Below, piece after piece: positions 9,198-18,336 of a stretch of DNA of 64,000 bases. The notes beneath the pieces were generated by a model, which worked only from the letters and a program-made list of their open reading frames with translations, was not told the DNA's origin and searched no databases. Numbering within the stretch: position 1 is the stretch's first letter; every line of letters starts with the position of its first letter. The position numbers and the translations under genes were made by a program. The stretch covers positions 2,170,001-2,234,000 of the forward strand of contig NZ_CP048264.1 of assembly GCF_019469185.1 (NCBI RefSeq), in the 5' to 3' direction. The DNA comes from Gilliamella sp. ESL0441. GTDB lineage: Bacteria > Pseudomonadota > Gammaproteobacteria > Enterobacterales > Orbaceae.

Positions 9198-10040
9198 CTA
9201 TTTTTCTGCTACCACATAGTTCGTTAAACGACCAATTCCAGAGATTTCAACTTCAATTTTGTCACCATCTTTCATAAATACTGGAGGATTACGTTTTTTA
9301 CCTACACCACCCGGTGAACCTGTTAGAATAACATCGCCAGGAGATAAACGGGTAAAAGTACTGATATAAGAAACAAGTTCAGGCACAGTATGGACTAAGT
9401 TTTTGACATAATCGTGTTGCATTTCCTGACCGTTTAAATAGGTCGTTAAAGATAATGCGGTAGGATCAGGAATCTCATCAGTCGTGGTTAAACATGGACC
9501 AAACGCACCTGTACTTGGCCAGTTTTTACCTGCCGTAAACCAAGTATATTGCCAATCGCGGATAGAACCGTCCATATAACAGCTGTAACCCGCTACATGT
9601 GATAATGCATCTTCTTGCTTAATACGAAAACCACCTTTACCAATGATAATGGCAAGTTCACCTTCATAATCTAGTTCATTGGTAATAGCTGGTTTGAGAA
9701 TATTTGTTTTATGCCCTGTTTGTGAATCAGGGAAACGAACAAATAATGTTGGGGCTGAACTGGTTTCATTAAACTCTGCTCTTTTTTCAGCATAGTTCAT
9801 GCCAACACATAAAATTTTATTTGGATTCGGTATAACCGGTAAATAAGTGATATCTTGCTCATTAATGTCACTTGGAGCATTAACATAGGTTTTTGCTAGC
9901 GACAAGCCTTCTTCATCAGCAAGTAATGATTTCAAATCAGCATATTTATCACCGAATTTTTGTTTTAAATCAACAATACCATGATTAGTGAGAAGACCAA
10001 AACTTGCTCTACCAGAGACAAGATAACTGACAAGCTTCAT
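9198..10040 (-). CDS. Fumarylacetoacetate hydrolase family protein, possible oxaloacetate decarboxylase
   Basis: A 280-residue FAH-fold protein. The metal-binding acids are visible: E126 and E128 in DYEGELAIIIG and D157 in YMDGSIRDWQ, and LTGSPGGVG lies near the C-terminus. The family includes acylpyruvate hydrolases and FAHD1, which decarboxylates oxaloacetate. Its place between citS and citC, where oxaloacetate is the lyase product and no oadGAB genes are seen, suggests that it turns oxaloacetate into pyruvate or handles its enol form. That role is inference; the fold and metal site are seen directly. Ribosome site AAGGAGT precedes the ATG. Confidence 0.8.
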   Translation of the reverse strand: MKLVSYLVSGRASFGLLTNHGIVDLKQKFGDKYADLKSLLADEEGLSLAKTYVNAPSDINEQDITYLPVIPNPNKILCVGMNYAEKRAEFNETSSAPTLFVRFPDSQTGHKTNILKPAITNELDYEGELAIIIGKGGFRIKQEDALSHVAGYSCYMDGSIRDWQYTWFTAGKNWPSTGAFGPCLTTTDEIPDPTALSLTTYLNGQEMQHDYVKNLVHTVPELVSYISTFTRLSPGDVILTGSPGGVGKKRNPPVFMKDGDKIEVEISGIGRLTNYVVAEK

Positions 10041-10091
10041 GAGTACTCCTTAAAAGCTGTTTGTATTGATTATTACTATAAAATAAAAACA

Positions 10092-10119
10092 AACAACCCT
10101 AGTCTAGGCTAAGGTTGTT
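10092..10119 (-). terminator. Attenuating stem-loop between citS and the FAH-family gene
   Basis: Arms AACAACC / GGTTGTT plus TAG / CTA with one mismatch; on the minus strand the stem is followed by TTGTTTTTAT. It lies downstream of the FAH-family promoter region only 15 bp from the citS stop, so it probably ends much of the citS transcript and separates transporter from lyase expression. Confidence 0.5.
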
Positions 10120-10134
10120 GTTAAAAAAATTTAA

Positions 10135-11520
10135 CTATACTAAGAAATTGCCGAGAATAAGTAACGATACCGATACATTAATCGCACCACCAATACGGGT
10201 TGCAATTTGTGCAAATGGCATCAACTCCATTCGTTCTGCTGCGGTTAATATTGCAACGTCACCTGTTCCGCCTTGACCACTTTGACAACATGAAATAACA
10301 GCTGCATCTACTGGATACATACCTAATTTTTTCGCTACAAAGAAGCCTGTTGTTACTAAGCTCACTACGGTACAAACAATGACTGCTAAGTTAGTTAACG
10401 TAAATGCAGAAACAATTTTATCCCATGGAGTGATTGCCACACCTACCGCAAATAAAATTGGATAGGTTACAGACGTTTGGAAAAATTTGTAAACGACTTG
10501 TGAACCACTCAATACTTTCGGTGAAACACCAGATATTAATTTAACAAATACAGCTGCAAATAACATCCCTACTGGCGCTGGAATACCCGTCACTTTATGA
10601 CCAATCATACCAACCATATAAAGGATAGCGGCTAATAATACACCTGAAGCAAATGTTGTCACATCGATAACAGAATCTGCTTTTGTTGCTTTTTTATCTG
10701 TAATTTCGTCTTCTTCTGACGCTGGTAATAATCGTCCGTTACCTGTTAAATGTGGATAAGCTTTACCAATACGGTTAAGCACACCACCACAGATAATACC
10801 CGTTAACCCACCTAACATTACGATCGGTAAAACACGACCTAAGGCTTCACCTTGTTCCATATGCAAAATTGCTGCGTAGCCAATTGAAAGTGGAATTGCA
10901 CCTTCACCGACACCACCAGCCATGATAGGTAATACCAAGAAGAAGAAAGTTTCAAACGGTGTTAAACCAAGTAGATAACCGACACCAACGCCAACAAGCA
11001 TCCCGACAATCTCACCACATACCATCGGTCCAAAGATTTTTAAGAAACCTTGAATAAGTGTTTTCTTATCCATGTTCATAATACTACCAACGATGATACA
11101 ACAAATGTATAAATAAAGAATATGTGTATCTTTATAGAACTTAGTTGTTGCTTCAACAACTGGCGTAGGAAGAATTCCATAATAAACTAAAGCAGATGGA
11201 ATGAAGGTTGCACAGATTGCTGCTGCACCCATTTTACCAACGATCGGTAGACGTTTACCAATTTCACCACACAAAAAGCCAAAAAATGCACAAGTGACAA
11301 CCATAACAACGATTTCACTCGGTAACTTACCTGTTACTAACACTTCGGTGAAAATAAGAATACCAGCAATAATAAATAATGGAAGTGGAATTACACCAAT
11401 TTTATAATTGTCCATGAGTCGCCACCAATTATAAGGCCATCCTTGTAATTTCTGCTCGACAGGCTTACTCGTTGATTCTTCTTGATTATGCGTTTTTCCA
11501 ATTGAATTGAAATCCACCAT
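10135..11520 (-). CDS. citS: Sodium/citrate symporter (2-hydroxycarboxylate transporter family)
   Basis: An integral inner-membrane carrier that brings in citrate with sodium. About 11 hydrophobic segments are seen. The two GGXG re-entrant loop motifs of the 2HCT family are present: AGGVGEGAIPLS and CQSGQGGTGDVAIL. An in-frame ATG exists 60 bases upstream at 11580, but the chosen start (MVDFNSIG) has GGAG before it and gives 461 residues, near Klebsiella CitS (446). It is divergent from citA, as in Klebsiella and E. coli citrate loci. CitT-type antiporters belong to another family and do not fit. Confidence 0.93.
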   Translation of the reverse strand: MVDFNSIGKTHNQEESTSKPVEQKLQGWPYNWWRLMDNYKIGVIPLPLFIIAGILIFTEVLVTGKLPSEIVVMVVTCAFFGFLCGEIGKRLPIVGKMGAAAICATFIPSALVYYGILPTPVVEATTKFYKDTHILYLYICCIIVGSIMNMDKKTLIQGFLKIFGPMVCGEIVGMLVGVGVGYLLGLTPFETFFFLVLPIMAGGVGEGAIPLSIGYAAILHMEQGEALGRVLPIVMLGGLTGIICGGVLNRIGKAYPHLTGNGRLLPASEEDEITDKKATKADSVIDVTTFASGVLLAAILYMVGMIGHKVTGIPAPVGMLFAAVFVKLISGVSPKVLSGSQVVYKFFQTSVTYPILFAVGVAITPWDKIVSAFTLTNLAVIVCTVVSLVTTGFFVAKKLGMYPVDAAVISCCQSGQGGTGDVAILTAAERMELMPFAQIATRIGGAINVSVSLLILGNFLV

Positions 11521-11706
11521 ATGTATTTTTTCTCCAAAATGATTTGATTTGTTCGAGTTAATTGGCGCGTATAGTGACAAAATATGAATCTCATTTTTGT
11601 GATATAAATCATACTTTAACTGTGGTTTTTATGGTTTTAATGGCTCAAAGTTTTTTTATGCTGTGTTACACTCACCTTTACTTTAATTTGAAAAGTAAAT
11701 GTAAAA
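11521..11706. promoter_or_regulatory. Divergent control region between citS and citA
   Basis: An AT-rich 186-bp gap between citS and citA. It includes TTTTTGTGATATAAATCATA, an imperfect dyad (about 11594-11613) near the TGTGA core of CRP sites. CitB (DpiA) binds AT-rich DNA in such gaps in relatives. The exact operators cannot be fixed by eye. Confidence 0.45.
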
Positions 11707-13296
11707 ATGCGAAAGAAGATTCAATTATCATTTACTACGAAATTATTTTTATCTCTTTTGATCTTTTCATTGATTATATTAACTCTATTACAAAGTTATA
11801 TTTGGAAGACAACAGAAACGAATCTATATCGCAGTTTAGGTGAAAAAGCGCAAGTTCAAGCAAGAGAGTTAGCTGTAGTTCCGAGTTTGATACAATATGT
11901 TAAAGAAAAGGATACAAATAAAATAGCCGATTTAGTAATTGATATTTTTCAACAAAGTGATGCAAGTTATATAGTTATTGGTGATGAAAATGCCCATCGA
12001 CTTTTTCATACTGCCAATAATGCGCTATTTTCACCCATGATTGGTGACGATAATCAACAAGTACTTAATGGCAATAGTAGTGTTACCATTAGTGAAGGTT
12101 CACTTGGGTTAGCATTAAGAGGCAAAGCACCAATAGTCGATCAAGGTAAAATCATTGGAATAGTCTCAATTGGTTATATGATTGATGATATTTATGCATT
12201 ACATATCAAGCAAGTAATACCTTTTATCCTTTTTTGTTCATTACTATTTTTAGCTTTGTTTATCTTTTCTTTTTGTTTTTCTAAGGCAATCAAAAGACAG
12301 ATGTTTAATTTGGAGCCAAAAGATATTGCATTACTGGTAAAAAGTCAGAAATCAATTATGGAATCCATTTTTGAGGGCGTCATTGCTATTGATCTTGATT
12401 ATAAAATTATGAATATCAATCAATCTGCAAGATCAATGTTAAAAATTAAAGTCAATGATAATGAATTGATTCACCAACCTTTATGGGATTTTATTGAATC
12501 AACAGAATTTATATGTGGAAATGATAATCAGATCCAAGATATACATGATCATATTTGTTATTTTAATAATATTATTGTTATTGCTAATCGAGTACGAATT
12601 TTGGTTGATAATAAGATTAAAGGTTGGGTTATTACTTTCCGTAACTACAATGATATCAACTTATTAAGCATGCAATTAACTCAAGTTAATCAATATGTGG
12701 ATAATTTGCGCACATTAAGACATGAGCATCTTAATTGGATGGCAACATTATCTGGCTTGATTTATATGAAGCGTTACCAAGAAGCAGAGTCTTTTATTGC
12801 GCTGCACTCAGCCGATAATCAAGCTAAATTAGATTTTATTACTGAACATTTTAAAGTACCTGCTGTATGTGGTCTGCTAATAGGTAAATATTCAAAATCA
12901 CATGAAATTGGTTTAAAGCTGGTTTTCGATCCTGCATGCCAGTTAAATGCATTACCCGATTCAATTACCGAAACAGAATTTATGTCTATTTTAGGTAATT
13001 TACTTGATAACGCATTCAATGCCAGTTTGAAAAACGATCGTGGAGATAAAACGATTTCGTTATATCTCAGCGATGCGACGGATGAAATTGTTTTGGAAGT
13101 TAGCGATCAAGGTTGCGGTATAGATGAAAAGATTCGTGACTCCATTTTCAAACCTGGCGTGACATCACAAAATGCTAAGGATCATGGCATAGGATTACAT
13201 CTCGTTTTAACTTATATAAAGAAAGCTAATGGCTATATTACATTTGAAGATAATGAACCTTACGGTGCAATTTTTTCGGTTTTTATACCCAAATAA
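11707..13296 (+). CDS. citA: Citrate sensor histidine kinase CitA/DpiB
   Basis: A 529-residue membrane sensor kinase. A first transmembrane helix (about 12-32), a periplasmic citrate-sensing PAS domain (about 33-168), a second helix (169-191), a cytoplasmic PAS (about 215-320), then H-box LRTLRHEHLNW with the likely phospho-acceptor H339, and an ATPase domain with LLDNAFNAS (N box) and DQGCGI (G1). This is the CitA/DcuS family. It faces away from citS, is followed by citB after 18 bp, and probably induces the cit genes when citrate is present and oxygen low. Confidence 0.92.
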   Translation: MRKKIQLSFTTKLFLSLLIFSLIILTLLQSYIWKTTETNLYRSLGEKAQVQARELAVVPSLIQYVKEKDTNKIADLVIDIFQQSDASYIVIGDENAHRLFHTANNALFSPMIGDDNQQVLNGNSSVTISEGSLGLALRGKAPIVDQGKIIGIVSIGYMIDDIYALHIKQVIPFILFCSLLFLALFIFSFCFSKAIKRQMFNLEPKDIALLVKSQKSIMESIFEGVIAIDLDYKIMNINQSARSMLKIKVNDNELIHQPLWDFIESTEFICGNDNQIQDIHDHICYFNNIIVIANRVRILVDNKIKGWVITFRNYNDINLLSMQLTQVNQYVDNLRTLRHEHLNWMATLSGLIYMKRYQEAESFIALHSADNQAKLDFITEHFKVPAVCGLLIGKYSKSHEIGLKLVFDPACQLNALPDSITETEFMSILGNLLDNAFNASLKNDRGDKTISLYLSDATDEIVLEVSDQGCGIDEKIRDSIFKPGVTSQNAKDHGIGLHLVLTYIKKANGYITFEDNEPYGAIFSVFIPK

Positions 13297-13314
13297 CATG
13301 AGGGATAAGAAAGT

Positions 13315-14016
13315 ATGAATAAAGTAAAAGATGATATGATTAAAGCACTCATTGTTGAAGATGAGCCGATTTTAGCGGAGCTAAATGCTGATTTCATTCA
13401 ACGTGATACCAAAGTAAAAGTTATCGGTATTGCCTCCAATTTAGCTGAAGCAAAAATAATGATCGATAAATTAAAACCAACTTTAATTTTATTAGATAAC
13501 TATTTACCAGATGGTAAAGGTATCGATCTTTTTGAATATATCATTAATAATCATCTTGATTGTTATGTTATTTTCATCACTGCGGCTAGTGATATGGATA
13601 CCTGTAGTAAAGCAATTCGCTTGGGGGCATTTGATTATTTAATAAAACCGCTGTCCTATCAACGTTTAAAACATTCGTTAGAACGTTTTGAGCTGTTCTT
13701 ATATCGACAAAGCCTACAAAAACATGTCAATCAACGAAGAATTGATGAGCTTTTTAATTTACAAACGAAAGATTTTGTTGGTATTAATCGTCACTCAAAA
13801 GGGATAGAAGAAATCACCTTACAAAAAGTTAAGGATTTGTTTATGAAAACAGACAAACCATTAACCGTAGATGATATAGTCGAAAATGCCCAAATCAGTA
13901 AAACGACCGCCAGACGATATTTAGAACATTGTGTTCAAACAAAATTATTAACTGTTGAACTTAACCATGGAAAAATCGGGCGCCCAGAAAGACTGTATAA
14001 ACGATTAGGAAAATAG
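13315..14016 (+). CDS. citB: Response regulator CitB/DpiA
   Basis: A 233-residue regulator with an N-terminal receiver domain (about 9-125; phospho-acceptor D61 in LILLDNYLPDG, acidic pair E15-D16) and a C-terminal winged helix-turn-helix (ISKTTARRYLEHC, about 190-202). This two-domain layout is that of CitB, DpiA and DcuR. GAGGGATAAGAAAG supports the ATG at 13315, though MIKALIVEDEP starting at residue 8 is also possible. It is partner to CitA and likely activates the cit operons. Confidence 0.92.
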   Translation: MNKVKDDMIKALIVEDEPILAELNADFIQRDTKVKVIGIASNLAEAKIMIDKLKPTLILLDNYLPDGKGIDLFEYIINNHLDCYVIFITAASDMDTCSKAIRLGAFDYLIKPLSYQRLKHSLERFELFLYRQSLQKHVNQRRIDELFNLQTKDFVGINRHSKGIEEITLQKVKDLFMKTDKPLTVDDIVENAQISKTTARRYLEHCVQTKLLTVELNHGKIGRPERLYKRLGK

Positions 14017-14027
14017 CCCTATTTTCC
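14008..14027 (+). terminator. Stem-loop over the citB stop codon
   Basis: GGAAAATAG / CTATTTTCC is a 9-bp perfect stem with a 2-base loop (too tight as written, so the real loop opens further). It contains the citB stop codon. There is no T tract, so it may stabilise the 3' end. Confidence 0.4.
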
Positions 14028-14189
14028 AAACATTAGCTAAGTACCACTAAAGCCAACTATTCATATAATTGATAATTATATAAATATGCTTATTTGTTAT
14101 TTTATCCCCTAAATATTTGATGCTAGATTGAATTCATCCAATCATGAAACAGGATTGATTCTGCCGTATCAAATAAGAGGAGTAAGCAT

Positions 14190-15161
14190 ATGTCTATAGC
14201 AATAGGAAAGGTAGTTACTACCGAAAATAATGAAATTAACCAAGATGGCGCTTTTGTTCGTCAATCTAATCGATTTGATACTCCCTTTGGCAACGAGCCA
14301 GGCATGCTACCGGTTGAATCGGGTCGTTATCGTTTGATTTGGGCGGCAATTTGTCCTTGGGCACACCGCCAGATGATAGCGATTAAGTTATTGGGATTAG
14401 AGCATGTGATCAGTGTTGGTAAAGTATCACCCGTTCGTACCAGCCATGGTTGGGAGTTTTCGCTTGATCCCAAGGGTGTCGATCCGGTGCTCGGTATTCG
14501 TTATTTACCCGAAATTTATGCCTCGACAGATCCCACTTACCATGGTCGAGCAACCGTACCAACCATAGTGGATGTGAAAACCGGCAAAGTGGTTAACAAT
14601 GACTATTTTAATTTAACTTACTATTGGGAAACCGTTTTTAAACCCTTTCATAAATCAGGTGCGCCTGATCTGTATCCTCAACATTTACGTAAGGAGATTG
14701 ATGAACTTAATCATGTGATTTTTCATGAAGTGAATAATGGCGTTTATAAGGCAGGGTTTGCACGCTCACAAAAGGCTTACGAAGAAGCTTATCATCTTGT
14801 ATTCAATCAATTAGATAAACTGGAACAACGTTTAGACAAATCACGCTATCTATTTGGTGATAATATTACTGATTCCGATATTCGTCTGTATGTCACATTA
14901 GCGCGCTTTGATGTTGCCTATTATTCTGCATTCAAAACTAACCGTAATCGAATTATTGATTTTCCTAATTTATGGGCTTATGCCAGAGATCTGTATCAAA
15001 TCCCGGCTTTTGGTGAAACCACCGATTTTGAAGCAATAAAAAAGGGCTATTTTTTGAGTAATAATTCGCATAATCCTTATGATATTTTGCCTTTAGGCCC
15101 TGATGTTAGCAATTGGCATACTCCCCATAATCGAGATAAACGGTTTAATACAAGTCACTAA
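14190..15161 (+). CDS. yqjG: Glutathionyl-hydroquinone reductase (YqjG/ECM4 family)
   Basis: A 323-residue glutathione transferase of the Xi class that reduces glutathionyl-hydroquinones. The catalytic cysteine is C55 in ICPWAHRQ, the family CPWA motif. A thioredoxin-like domain is followed by an all-helical C-terminal domain with GDNITDSDIRLYVTLARFD. Length matches E. coli YqjG (328). AGAGGAG gives a clear ribosome site. An ABC permease begins 17 bp later, so it is probably the first gene of a thiol-compound operon. Confidence 0.93.
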   Translation: MSIAIGKVVTTENNEINQDGAFVRQSNRFDTPFGNEPGMLPVESGRYRLIWAAICPWAHRQMIAIKLLGLEHVISVGKVSPVRTSHGWEFSLDPKGVDPVLGIRYLPEIYASTDPTYHGRATVPTIVDVKTGKVVNNDYFNLTYYWETVFKPFHKSGAPDLYPQHLRKEIDELNHVIFHEVNNGVYKAGFARSQKAYEEAYHLVFNQLDKLEQRLDKSRYLFGDNITDSDIRLYVTLARFDVAYYSAFKTNRNRIIDFPNLWAYARDLYQIPAFGETTDFEAIKKGYFLSNNSHNPYDILPLGPDVSNWHTPHNRDKRFNTSH

Positions 15162-15178
15162 TTATTGGGATAATACGA

Positions 15179-15919
15179 ATGCCAAATATAGTAGATATTG
15201 GATTGATTTTCAGCCAAATTCCGACATTACTTGCTTATTTGCCGGTCACATTGTTTATTACCTTTTTTTCAATGTTACTGGGGGTAATGTTAGGACTCAT
15301 CATCGCTATCATTAAAATGAACAAGATACCTGTTTTTTCTCAGATGGCGATGATATTTGTTTCATTTATTAGAGGAACGCCATTGATAGTGCAACTCTAT
15401 TTAAGCTTCTATGGTATTCCTATTATCTTACGTTATATCAATCATTATTATCATACCGATTTTAATGTTAACAGTGTTCCACCAATGCTATTTGTTTTGA
15501 TTGCGTTTTCCTTTAATGAAGCGGCATATAATTCAGAAACAATACGTGCCGCATTACAATCGGTAAATAAAGGACAAATTGAAGCAGCACAGTCCCTTGG
15601 GATGACCTATAGCCAGTTATTACGTCGAATCATCATTCCGGAAGCCTTTATTGTCGCCCTACCCAATCTTGGTAACGCACTAATAGGCTTACTTAAGGGC
15701 ACCTCCCTCGCCTTCGTTTGTTCTGTAACTGAAATGACGGGCAGAGGTAAAACCTTAGCTGGACATAGTTATCGCTATTTTGAAGTCTATATTTCATTGG
15801 CACTCATCTACTGGGCATTAACCATCATTATTGAATTAATCGTAAGATATTTGGAAAAGCGCCTTACGATATCTGACACGGTGAATACGCCAAGTTATCG
15901 ACGAGGGAAGCTATTATGA
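15179..15919 (+). CDS. Polar amino acid ABC transporter permease
   Basis: A 246-residue inner-membrane permease of the HisMQ type with about five membrane helices. The EAA loop that docks the ATPase is EAAQSLGMTYSQLLRRIIIPEA (split here as EAAQSLGMTYSQ and IIIPEA), preceded by FNEAAYNSETIRAAL. It overlaps the ATPase gene by 4 bp. A single permease suggests a homodimer. The best-fitting subgroup by operon content is the cystine or S-modified-cysteine importers (TcyB/YxeN type), which is inferred. Confidence 0.9.
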   Translation: MPNIVDIGLIFSQIPTLLAYLPVTLFITFFSMLLGVMLGLIIAIIKMNKIPVFSQMAMIFVSFIRGTPLIVQLYLSFYGIPIILRYINHYYHTDFNVNSVPPMLFVLIAFSFNEAAYNSETIRAALQSVNKGQIEAAQSLGMTYSQLLRRIIIPEAFIVALPNLGNALIGLLKGTSLAFVCSVTEMTGRGKTLAGHSYRYFEVYISLALIYWALTIIIELIVRYLEKRLTISDTVNTPSYRRGKLL

Positions 15920-16674
15920 TAAATGTGCAAAATTTAACTTTATCTTTTCAAGATAATTCAATACTCAATAATCTTAATTTTCACATTAAACCTCATGATA
16001 TTGTGGCAATTATCGGTGCGTCAGGAGCAGGCAAATCAACATTGTTACGATGCTTAAATTTATTAGAAAGACCGCAATTCGGTAAAATTAGCATTGATGA
16101 TATTGAGTTGGATGTCAGCCGTGTAAAGCGATCGCAATTAGTTAAATTTCGCCAACAAACTGCAATGGTATTCCAACAATTTAATTTATTCCAACAAAAA
16201 AATGCATTAGAAAATGTGATGGAAGGATTAGTTGTTGTAAAAAAATATCCGAAAGATAAAGCACAACAAATAGCTTATGACAAATTAGTTGAAGTTGGAC
16301 TGGGTGAACGTATCTATCATTACCCCAAACAGCTATCTGGAGGACAACAACAACGCGTTGCCATCGCCAGAGCATTAGCCATGGATCCAAAAGTATTATT
16401 ACTTGATGAACCCACTTCCGCCTTAGATCCTGAATTAGTCGGAGAAGTGTTAGCTACGATAAAATTAGCAGCAAAGTCAGGTATAACGATGCTACTCGTC
16501 TCTCACGAAATGAGTTTTGTACACGAAATCGCAACCCGAGTCTTTTTCTTGGATAAAGGAAAAATAATAGAAGATGGCACACCCAAACAAGTTTTTACCA
16601 ATCCAACTCAGCAAAGAACCCGTGATTTTTTAACACGCTATTACAATACCATGCAAATGGATTATGAAATCTGA
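15916..16674 (+). CDS. Amino acid ABC transporter ATP-binding protein
   Basis: A 252-residue cytoplasmic ATPase that drives the importer. Walker A is GASGAGKST (34-42), the signature LSGGQQQRVAIARAL follows at about 141-155, and Walker B with the catalytic glutamate is VLLLDEPTSALDPE. The H-loop is VSHEM. The start codon lies inside the end of the permease gene, so the two are translationally coupled. Confidence 0.93.
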   Translation: MINVQNLTLSFQDNSILNNLNFHIKPHDIVAIIGASGAGKSTLLRCLNLLERPQFGKISIDDIELDVSRVKRSQLVKFRQQTAMVFQQFNLFQQKNALENVMEGLVVVKKYPKDKAQQIAYDKLVEVGLGERIYHYPKQLSGGQQQRVAIARALAMDPKVLLLDEPTSALDPELVGEVLATIKLAAKSGITMLLVSHEMSFVHEIATRVFFLDKGKIIEDGTPKQVFTNPTQQRTRDFLTRYYNTMQMDYEI

Positions 16675-16692
16675 TGAATAGAAGAGGTCGTA

Positions 16693-17118
16693 ATGAGTAT
16701 TGTTTTACAACAACATTGTCTAAATATTAACTGGCAAGATGTCGCTGACTTACTTGCCTTTTATGGACTCAGTTCGCTTGATGCAAAAACCCAAGAACAA
16801 GTCTTTAAACAGAGTTATGGCGTCGTTTTTTTACTGGAAAAAAAACGAGTAGTGGGTGTGGGGCGCACACTATCAGATGGTATTTGTCAGGCAGCCATTT
16901 ATAACATTGCGCTGGCAAACCATTTACATGGTCAGCAATTTGGACGGTTAATTGTGGAAAAACTGGTAGAACAGGTCAAACACTGCAATATCATTCTTTA
17001 TACTCATCCCCAAACCATCGAATTTTATAAAAATTTGGGGTTCGATTTAATGAAAACGGGAATGGCTCGTTATCAGGTCGATCATCGAACAGAAATGAGA
17101 AATATGGGTTTTATCTAA
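16693..17118 (+). CDS. GNAT family N-acetyltransferase
   Basis: A 141-residue acetyltransferase. The acetyl-CoA loop reads NHLHGQQFGRLIVEKLVE (about 76-93), a variant of the usual Q/RxxGxG/A. The C-terminal FYKNLGFDLMKTGMARY is a standard GNAT ending. It sits between the ABC ATPase and the binding protein. In Bacillus yxe and ytm/tcy operons a GNAT enzyme in the same setting acetylates imported S-substituted cysteines, and a similar job is inferred here. GAAGAGGTCGTA precedes the ATG. Confidence 0.8.
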   Translation: MSIVLQQHCLNINWQDVADLLAFYGLSSLDAKTQEQVFKQSYGVVFLLEKKRVVGVGRTLSDGICQAAIYNIALANHLHGQQFGRLIVEKLVEQVKHCNIILYTHPQTIEFYKNLGFDLMKTGMARYQVDHRTEMRNMGFI

Positions 17119-17160
17119 AACTGTTTTAGCTTTATTCCGTAAAAAAAGGAGAGTAGCATT

Positions 17161-17994
17161 ATGAATATCCCCACTAATTATTTTATTTCAGCTTTAAGTG
17201 TACTAACTTTAACTGTTTTGTTATCTGGCTGTGATAACGCCAAGGAAAACTCACCAACAATCCAAAAGGAAAAAATTACTATTGCTACCTCTGGTGCACC
17301 TAGCCCTTTTACGACGGTAAATGATAAAGGAGAATTAATTGGCTACGATATTGAGGTGGTCAAAGCGGTATTTGCCCAATTACCACAATATGAAATCAAC
17401 TTTGAAGTTACCGAGTTTCCTTCGGTTTTAGCAGGACTTGACTCTCAGCGTTATCAAGTCGGTGCCAATAATTATGCGATGAATGAAAAACGCAAAGAAA
17501 AATATTTTTATTCTTCGCCAATTTTCATGAACCAATATGTAATAGCAGTAGCTGAAAATAATGACAATATTAACCGTTTTAGTGATTTAAAAGGCAAATC
17601 GACTGAAGTTTCACCGGGGCTTAATTATGCTACAGCGTTAGAGTTATATAATGAACAACATCCCGATAACCCCGTCAACATCATTTACAGTGAAGCAGAC
17701 TTACTACCAGTGTTACAGCATGTTGAAACAGGACAATATGATTTCCAGTTAATTGATAAAGTCATGCTGTCGCAATATATCAGCGAACATAACTTAAAAC
17801 TAAAAAGTATCGATTTAAGCAACGAAGATGCTGAACGTATTGCTTCTCCCTATAGTTACTTACTGATCAGCAAAGGAAAGAAAGGTGAACAATTAACCAA
17901 AGATATTAATCAAGGCATCCAAAAGATCATCAATAATGGAAAATTATCAGAAATTAGTATTCATTATTTTGGTGCTGATTATTCACCTCAATAA
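17161..17994 (+). CDS. ABC transporter substrate-binding lipoprotein (amino acid type)
   Basis: A 277-residue solute-binding protein of family 3. A lipoprotein signal ends in LLSGC with C24 as the lipidated residue, so it is anchored in the inner membrane facing the periplasm. The mature part has the usual GYDIEVVKAVF and two-lobe layout; FSDLKGKSTEVSPG begins the second lobe. GGAGAGTAGCATT precedes the ATG. Ligand unknown; cystine or a related sulfur amino acid is likely from the GNAT and ECM4 neighbours. Confidence 0.9.
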   Translation: MNIPTNYFISALSVLTLTVLLSGCDNAKENSPTIQKEKITIATSGAPSPFTTVNDKGELIGYDIEVVKAVFAQLPQYEINFEVTEFPSVLAGLDSQRYQVGANNYAMNEKRKEKYFYSSPIFMNQYVIAVAENNDNINRFSDLKGKSTEVSPGLNYATALELYNEQHPDNPVNIIYSEADLLPVLQHVETGQYDFQLIDKVMLSQYISEHNLKLKSIDLSNEDAERIASPYSYLLISKGKKGEQLTKDINQGIQKIINNGKLSEISIHYFGADYSPQ

Positions 17995-18336
17995 GTTTTT
18001 CATCTAAATAACCGAGTTAATTTACCTCACTAAAGATAAACAAAATATCGGTTATCATCCTTATACGCTGAAATATTTAACTTTTTTAAGATAATTAAAA
18101 ACATGTGGATGATGCCGATATTTTCTAGACTTTCTGGGAAATTTATAAACGCATCAATCATTATTTGTTTGTTGCCTCTGCAACGGATGGGCTCTTACTT
18201 TGGGTATTATAGTTTATTTAGTTTTATAAGAATTTTTATAAACGGCTTTTTTGAAATAGATAAATCGCCGGGATATTTTATAATGGTGTTATTCATTAAA
18301 AAGGGCTTTCGCCCTTGTTAACTTGATAAACAATGA
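17995..18336. other. Intergenic region, no convincing gene
   Basis: Holds the 3' end of the binding-protein transcript and the terminator of the outer-membrane gene. An open frame of 72 codons at 18103-18321 has no ribosome site and runs through that terminator, so it is not called. Nothing else is seen. Confidence 0.6.
18298..18318 (-). terminator. Terminator of the outer-membrane barrel gene
   Basis: Read on the minus strand: AAGGGC, loop GAAA, GCCCTT followed by TTTT. It lies 19 bases after the stop at 18337. A classic rho-independent hairpin. Confidence 0.85.

Noticed and set aside
11521..11580. Longer citS N-terminus from ATG at 11580
   Set aside because: The ATG at 11520 has a GGAG site and gives a family-like length; the 20 extra residues lie in the divergent promoter region.
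18103..18321. 72-codon open frame
   Set aside because: No ribosome site, odd composition, and it runs through the terminator of the outer-membrane gene.
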